A stretch of 64,000 bases of DNA. Source: Tubulanus polymorphus (taxonomy: Eukaryota; Nemertea; Palaeonemertea; Tubulaniformes; Tubulanidae). This document shows positions 60,012 to 64,000 of the stretch, piece by piece. The first letter of the stretch is position 1. Each line of letters opens with the position of its first letter. Made by a program: the position numbers and the translations under genes. The notes below the pieces were generated by a model. The model ran no database searches and was not told the DNA's origin. It was given only the letters and a program-made list of their open reading frames with translations. The stretch covers positions 23,534,153 through 23,598,152 of the forward strand of contig NC_134028.1 in assembly GCF_964204645.1 (NCBI RefSeq), given 5' to 3'.

Positions 60012-60984
60012 TAGACTATTCAATAATGTACATTGTTATATATGTATGTATGTATGTGTTAAAACATTGGTTATGGGTCATCATAAAGAGTCAGCCACAT
60101 TGTGTTTCATGATTGAGCTATTGATGCGACCACTAACTCGACATCTGTCCCTGAATGGGGTACTGGCAACGCTACTGTGGCCAACGAGGATTCAGTGAGG
60201 ATCCACCAGGTTCGCTAGTGGCACCGGGTTGCCGCGCTTCAATTTCCTTCTACATTTCAATTCAAGTAAACTTTTCTATTTGTAAATCAATTTTCAGTGT
60301 AATCTATACGGTACTCTGCGAATCTTGTATAGCTATTCGATTACGTGTAATTTTTGGATTTGGAAGCCTAAAAATCGAGTTCAAATTTCATTGAAAATGG
60401 ACTGATTTTAAATACGAATGTTTTTTCGTGGCGCCATCTGGTGTTTGCCGGTACCCCGTTATGAATGTGTCTGCGTGCACGCTACGGAGGGGTCAATTTT
60501 ACAAGACTACGCTCTGTAATTCATGTCAGTATCCGTTGTAAAACCGGGCCTCAGTCATTTTTGTTTCTCAACGTGCTTTTGATTTCAACGAAATCATTGC
60601 GTATACCGGTATTTTCAATTATTTCTTAAGCATCCAAATCGATTTGTAAACGAACGTTCTTGTTTTTGTGTTGGTAATGATTTACGATCTAAAGTCTGTG
60701 ATTAGATATTTATTTTCAATGAATTTCGGACTAGAATATTGTGTAATGTAAGAAAAACAAGGAATTAATTGTCACAACACTAGGAAGTGTTAAGGTATCA
60801 GGTGGAATAATACATTTTGTGGAATAACTGTCCTTATTTTCTTTGACTACTGAATGGTTTCTGAATTAAATTGTTGAATTTTACTTTTAATTTGTCTGAT
60901 TGAATGGTCATATTTAACGTATGAGATGATAATATAACAAAAATGATGATAAATAAAACAATAATACATTGAATTTTTGATTAT
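60012..60984. other. Convergent 3' regions of SRP68 and the JmjC gene
   Basis: SRP68 3' UTR on the plus strand and the short 3' UTR of the JmjC gene on the minus strand. AATAAA on the plus strand lies at about 60952. A small ATGT repeat is at about 60040-60057. A CAGTGAGGATCC/GGCACCGGGTT region at 60196-60230 resembles a repeat, but no partner was seen. Confidence 0.5.
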
Positions 60985-63641
60985 TCACGATTTATTTAGT
61001 TCTGGATTTTTAAAGTCAAACCAGGATGTACATGTACAGTTGTCACTTGTATTACTGATCGATTCATCCGAGAATTTAGGATTTTCAAACTGATTTAAAA
61101 GTTCCGCAGCACGAGAGTCGATAAGAGCGTTGATCGCCAGTTCTTTTTTCACCGAATCGAAGTTGGATTTGTCGACAAAATTAGCGGAGATAGCGATTGA
61201 TTTCTCCAGGTTTTCTACTCGATGAGGACAGCCTGCTGGTACGAACAACACATCCCCTGTAAATACAAACCGTTCGTTCGAATTAAACGGAACCTCAGGT
61301 CATGAACTTGAGCCTCTCGGTCAGAAACATACCTTCTTGTAGAATACATTCCATAGGTTTAGTGAGTCGCAGTAATGGATATTTGTCGAAGTCCGGTTCA
61401 GATAAATCTACTGAGAAAACTGGATCCATCGAATGCGTGTAATCGGGGTAAAGATATGGTAGATCATCTTTTGAAAAGAACACCCATCTGAAAAAACATG
61501 TAGTCATTATAAACCGAGGATTCTCGTAGTCAAACCAGCTTAACCCTTTCACTAATTAGTACCTAACATTTAACTCTATTTGACAGGTGCAGTGTACTAG
61601 CAAAATCTATCACGATTTATACACCACACAGCGGTGTAGACGTACTGAAAGGGTTAAGTCACATAAGATAAGTCGCGTCACTATTTTTTAGTCTCAATTT
61701 GTACTTTCAATTCAATTCACTAAGTGTAAGTTGTCATTTTGATATTTTTTTTTTCAATATAATAATCGTCCCAACTATTACGACATATGTGTTAAGAGTT
61801 TCACCATAGTAACATAGGGCTGTACCTCTTCTTGCCTTGAAATAAAGCCATCCAAAAGTTTGAACCAAATGCATCGACATGTAATTCACTGCGTATACCG
61901 ACTGGGGCGACGAACAGACTCGGCCAGCTATCCTTGTATAAACTGCCAGCCGACGTTCGCTGTAAGAAATCGCCTGAAAAAATTAAGACGCATATTCACA
62001 TCTAGACTCTATCATCATCTTTTATATACGCTAGATAAAGACTGCGACAACCATACCTGAGAAATACCGAGGAATCTTCAAATCTTTCACCAAATCAGGA
62101 CAATGTATCGGTAAACTCCAATCGAATAAATAACGATCTATATTTCCATTCGAAATGTAATCGATGAACGCCGATAATTTCATCGATTCAGCATCTTCTA
62201 ATTGAGCCCATTCTGCTGAATCGGTGACGAGCTTCTTCAACGTTACAGGGCAATCTCCTTATAATACAAGAATTATACCGCCCATTGTTTATCATTCCAC
62301 TTGTACGAGGTAATAAGAATTCATCTTAAATTTGTATAAATTACCAGCTAGTTTTTGCAGTCGTTCGATGTTAAACGGTTTGTCCGACATTTTCGATGCC
62401 AATCCAGTAATTATAACCGGCTTGCTTTTCATAGAATATTCCGCAATAAACTCATTTACACTGAGGTCCTCTACAGACCTCCTTTCAACCTGTAATAAAT
62501 GAATTCAGAAGTTTTAACACAGATGAATTCACATAAATACAGGGTTACCCAAGCCTTAGTTTGCTCAACTAGAATAAAATACCGGTAATGATGTTGGTAG
62601 TTTTAGTTCTGTTACTGGAGAACGCTTGTTTAGTTCATCTGTAGCTGATTTCTGAAGACCGGCTATTTCTATCTTCTTTCTTATTTTGTGAAGCAACCAT
62701 TTCCATTCTTTAATAAGATTTGACTGCGCATCGCCTACAAAACGAATTCAACTCATCAATTCATGTTTGATTGTTACAACAACACAAAAACCTTTCTGAT
62801 TGGACTTACATTGGATTTCAATGGCTTTTGTCAAATAATCACGTGCCTTGTAGAGGTCACCAAGTTTCTCATAGAAAGAACCGATTAAAGCCAAGGATAA
62901 AGAGTCTTCACATTTTCCAGAAGAGTGCAATTCGTCCAATTTTAGTTTCATAAATTCCTGGGTCTCTGGTAACCTATAACAAAACGTTACTGAAAATAAG
63001 TTTTGGAGTCATGTTTTGTAAATTGAAAAAGTTGGTTTGTATCGAACCTACCTGAAAATGGAATTTAAAATTGTGTTAGGGTTACTGGATTGAGGTAAAG
63101 AGTTTTCATATTTTTTTCGCAATGCTTGATTGCGTTTCCACCATTGCGCCACTGTTGCTGTGATATTTGTTGTTTTTTGTTTTTCTTCCTCGTCATTCTT
63201 TATTCGTTTGACATGTTTTGAATCTAATACCACTTCACCCTCCGTTATGAGCGATCTGAAAAAGAGTAGACACAGATTGCCGGACCCGGTCCGGTGCGAC
63301 TTGGATGAATAAATTTCCATTGAATTGCTTCAGTTTTATTGTAATTTCTATTCTAACTGACATTTGACCCATTCATACCTCTTCCTTTCACTCTCCAATT
63401 TGCAATCCAATCTTCGATCAACGTCTTCATCACCTTCATCTGAATCTGGAGGCGGCCAACATGTTATTAGCTGTATTCCTTCATTCATAATTATGTCGAA
63501 TAAAATATCATTGAATTGGTTAAGGCGGCACAGCCGTGGTGGCAGCACTTGACGGTCGCATTTTCTAATTTGGTAAATGTAGCCTGGCTGGAACTTTCGA
63601 GTCCGGATTCTGACTCGCGGAGCCTGGCCGAAATCAGACAT
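60985..63641 (-). CDS. JmjC/cupin-8 domain protein with TPR-like N-terminus
   Basis: Probable Fe(II)/2-oxoglutarate hydroxylase or demethylase. Exons: 63379-63641, 63052-63255, 62810-62973, 62583-62734, 62345-62489, 62057-62257, 61826-61973, 61333-61487, 60985-61256, all phase-compatible; about 570 residues. The middle region has a TPR-like helix pair (LIGSFYEKLGDLYKARDYLT), then the cupin-8 opening FIAEYSMKSKPVIITG. The iron ligands are in ELHVDAFGSNFWMALF (His and Asp, codons near 61873-61881) and GCPHRVEN (His, 61222-61224). KKRWVFF follows the first motif as in JmjC hydroxylases. The exact family member (KDM8-like, TYW5-like or another) was not identified, and the N-terminal 85 residues match nothing I recognise. 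An upstream in-frame ATG at 63704 would add 21 residues. Confidence 0.83.
61540..61657. mobile_element. piggyBac-like MITE (copy 5, internally deleted)
   Basis: TTAA-CCCTTTCA and ACTGAAAGGG-TTAA ends with only about 110 bp between. It retains the inner GCGGTGTAGACG motif beside the right end. In a JmjC-gene intron. Confidence 0.8.
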
Positions 63642-63716
63642 CACGGAAACCACCTGTTCCGCGGGGATTTCCCATATAATTTGACGGGGGAACCCCTTCC
63701 ACAAAAGAGAGCGAAG
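63642..63716. promoter_or_regulatory. Compact bidirectional promoter of the JmjC gene and ecdysoneless
   Basis: The start codons on opposite strands are 75 bp apart, or 12 bp if the upstream JmjC ATG at 63704 is used. The 5' UTR of one gene must therefore lie in the other's first exon or be very short. No TATA box is visible. Confidence 0.6.
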
Positions 63717-63918
63717 ATGGCAACTGATGAACGTCGATTGCCTGAAGACGTGGTGGAATATCTTCTGTTTCCCTATTTACCGGATACATTCGACGATGAA
63801 GTAATTGAGGATCACTTAGAGAAACAGTTAGACCTTTATTTAGCCTATTTGAGTCAATGGTTAGTGGATTATATCTGGCAGAATCAGCCGTTTCATTTGT
63901 GTGTTGTTTCTGGATTCG
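63717..63918 (+). CDS. ecd: Ecdysoneless (ECD) homologue, first exon (gene continues past the window)
   Basis: ECD is a conserved cell-cycle and splicing-associated factor (binds R2TP/PRPF8 and Rb pathway partners in other animals). The exon encodes 67 residues from MATDERRLPEDVVEYLLF through VDYIWQNQPFHL, matching the N-terminal signature of the family (PYIWQNQPFNL in vertebrates). The donor TTCG|GTGAGT closes the exon in phase 1. The rest of the gene is beyond 64000, where the window ends within intron 1. Confidence 0.88.
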
Positions 63919-64000
63919 GTGAGTCATGATGATGGTTTTTTCTTGGTCGTACTTCTCATGAATATTGTCGTCGTTATCTTTTCTGCACTGCATTTTATCC

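Overview
This is a gene-dense stretch of an animal nuclear genome. Most likely it comes from a marine spiralian (mollusc, annelid or a relative); this is inferred from gene content and from small introns packed with short inverted-repeat elements, and the species cannot be named from the sequence. Genes were read exon by exon: GT/AG boundaries and matching phases join nearly all coding blocks.

Layout. (1) 1-2382 is intergenic, with a long AT microsatellite. (2) 1985-11790 is a tandem duplication with a unit of about 5 kb. Each unit carries an ionotropic glutamate receptor (iGluR) gene on the plus strand (2383-6074 and 7462-10898) and, facing it tail to tail, the ShKT-domain exons of an astacin metalloprotease. 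Only the second unit is still attached to the protease catalytic exons (gene 10915-13719, minus); the first unit's ShKT tail is a dead fragment. (3) 15057-16688 (minus) is the 3' part of a PH-domain gene. (4) 17924-25718 (plus) is an F-box/WD40 gene of the FBXW10 type with a long basic RP-S/T tail. (5) 27653-36762 (minus) is CEP112, a centrosomal coiled-coil protein on about 27 exons. (6) A tRNA-Leu(UAG) lies at 38586-38667 (minus). (7) 39312-47296 (plus) is eEF2 kinase. (8) 51257-54861 (minus) is gamma-glutamyl hydrolase, which has three tandem alternative copies of its catalytic-cysteine exon. (9) 55035-60011 (plus) is SRP68, head to head with GGH. (10) 60985-63641 (minus) is a TPR-like/JmjC hydroxylase-like gene, head to head with (11) the first exon of ecdysoneless (63717 onward, plus).

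The genes serve unrelated cell functions (synaptic-type receptor, secreted protease, ubiquitin ligase adaptor, centrosome, translation control, folate metabolism, protein targeting). There is no pathway cluster; what they share is compact divergent and convergent arrangement. Introns and spacers hold several families of short non-autonomous elements: a piggyBac-like family flanked by TTAA (five copies), a family with CAGGGTGGCCAC ends, a fold-back family with GTTGCTCAAAAGTTGG ends, one hAT-like element and several large palindromes.

The most notable observations are the triplicated, mutually exclusive-looking catalytic exon of GGH; a cysteine in eEF2K at the position of the activating threonine; glutamate at the pore Q/R site of both iGluRs; and an astacin poly(A) signal embedded in the last codons of the receptor gene.
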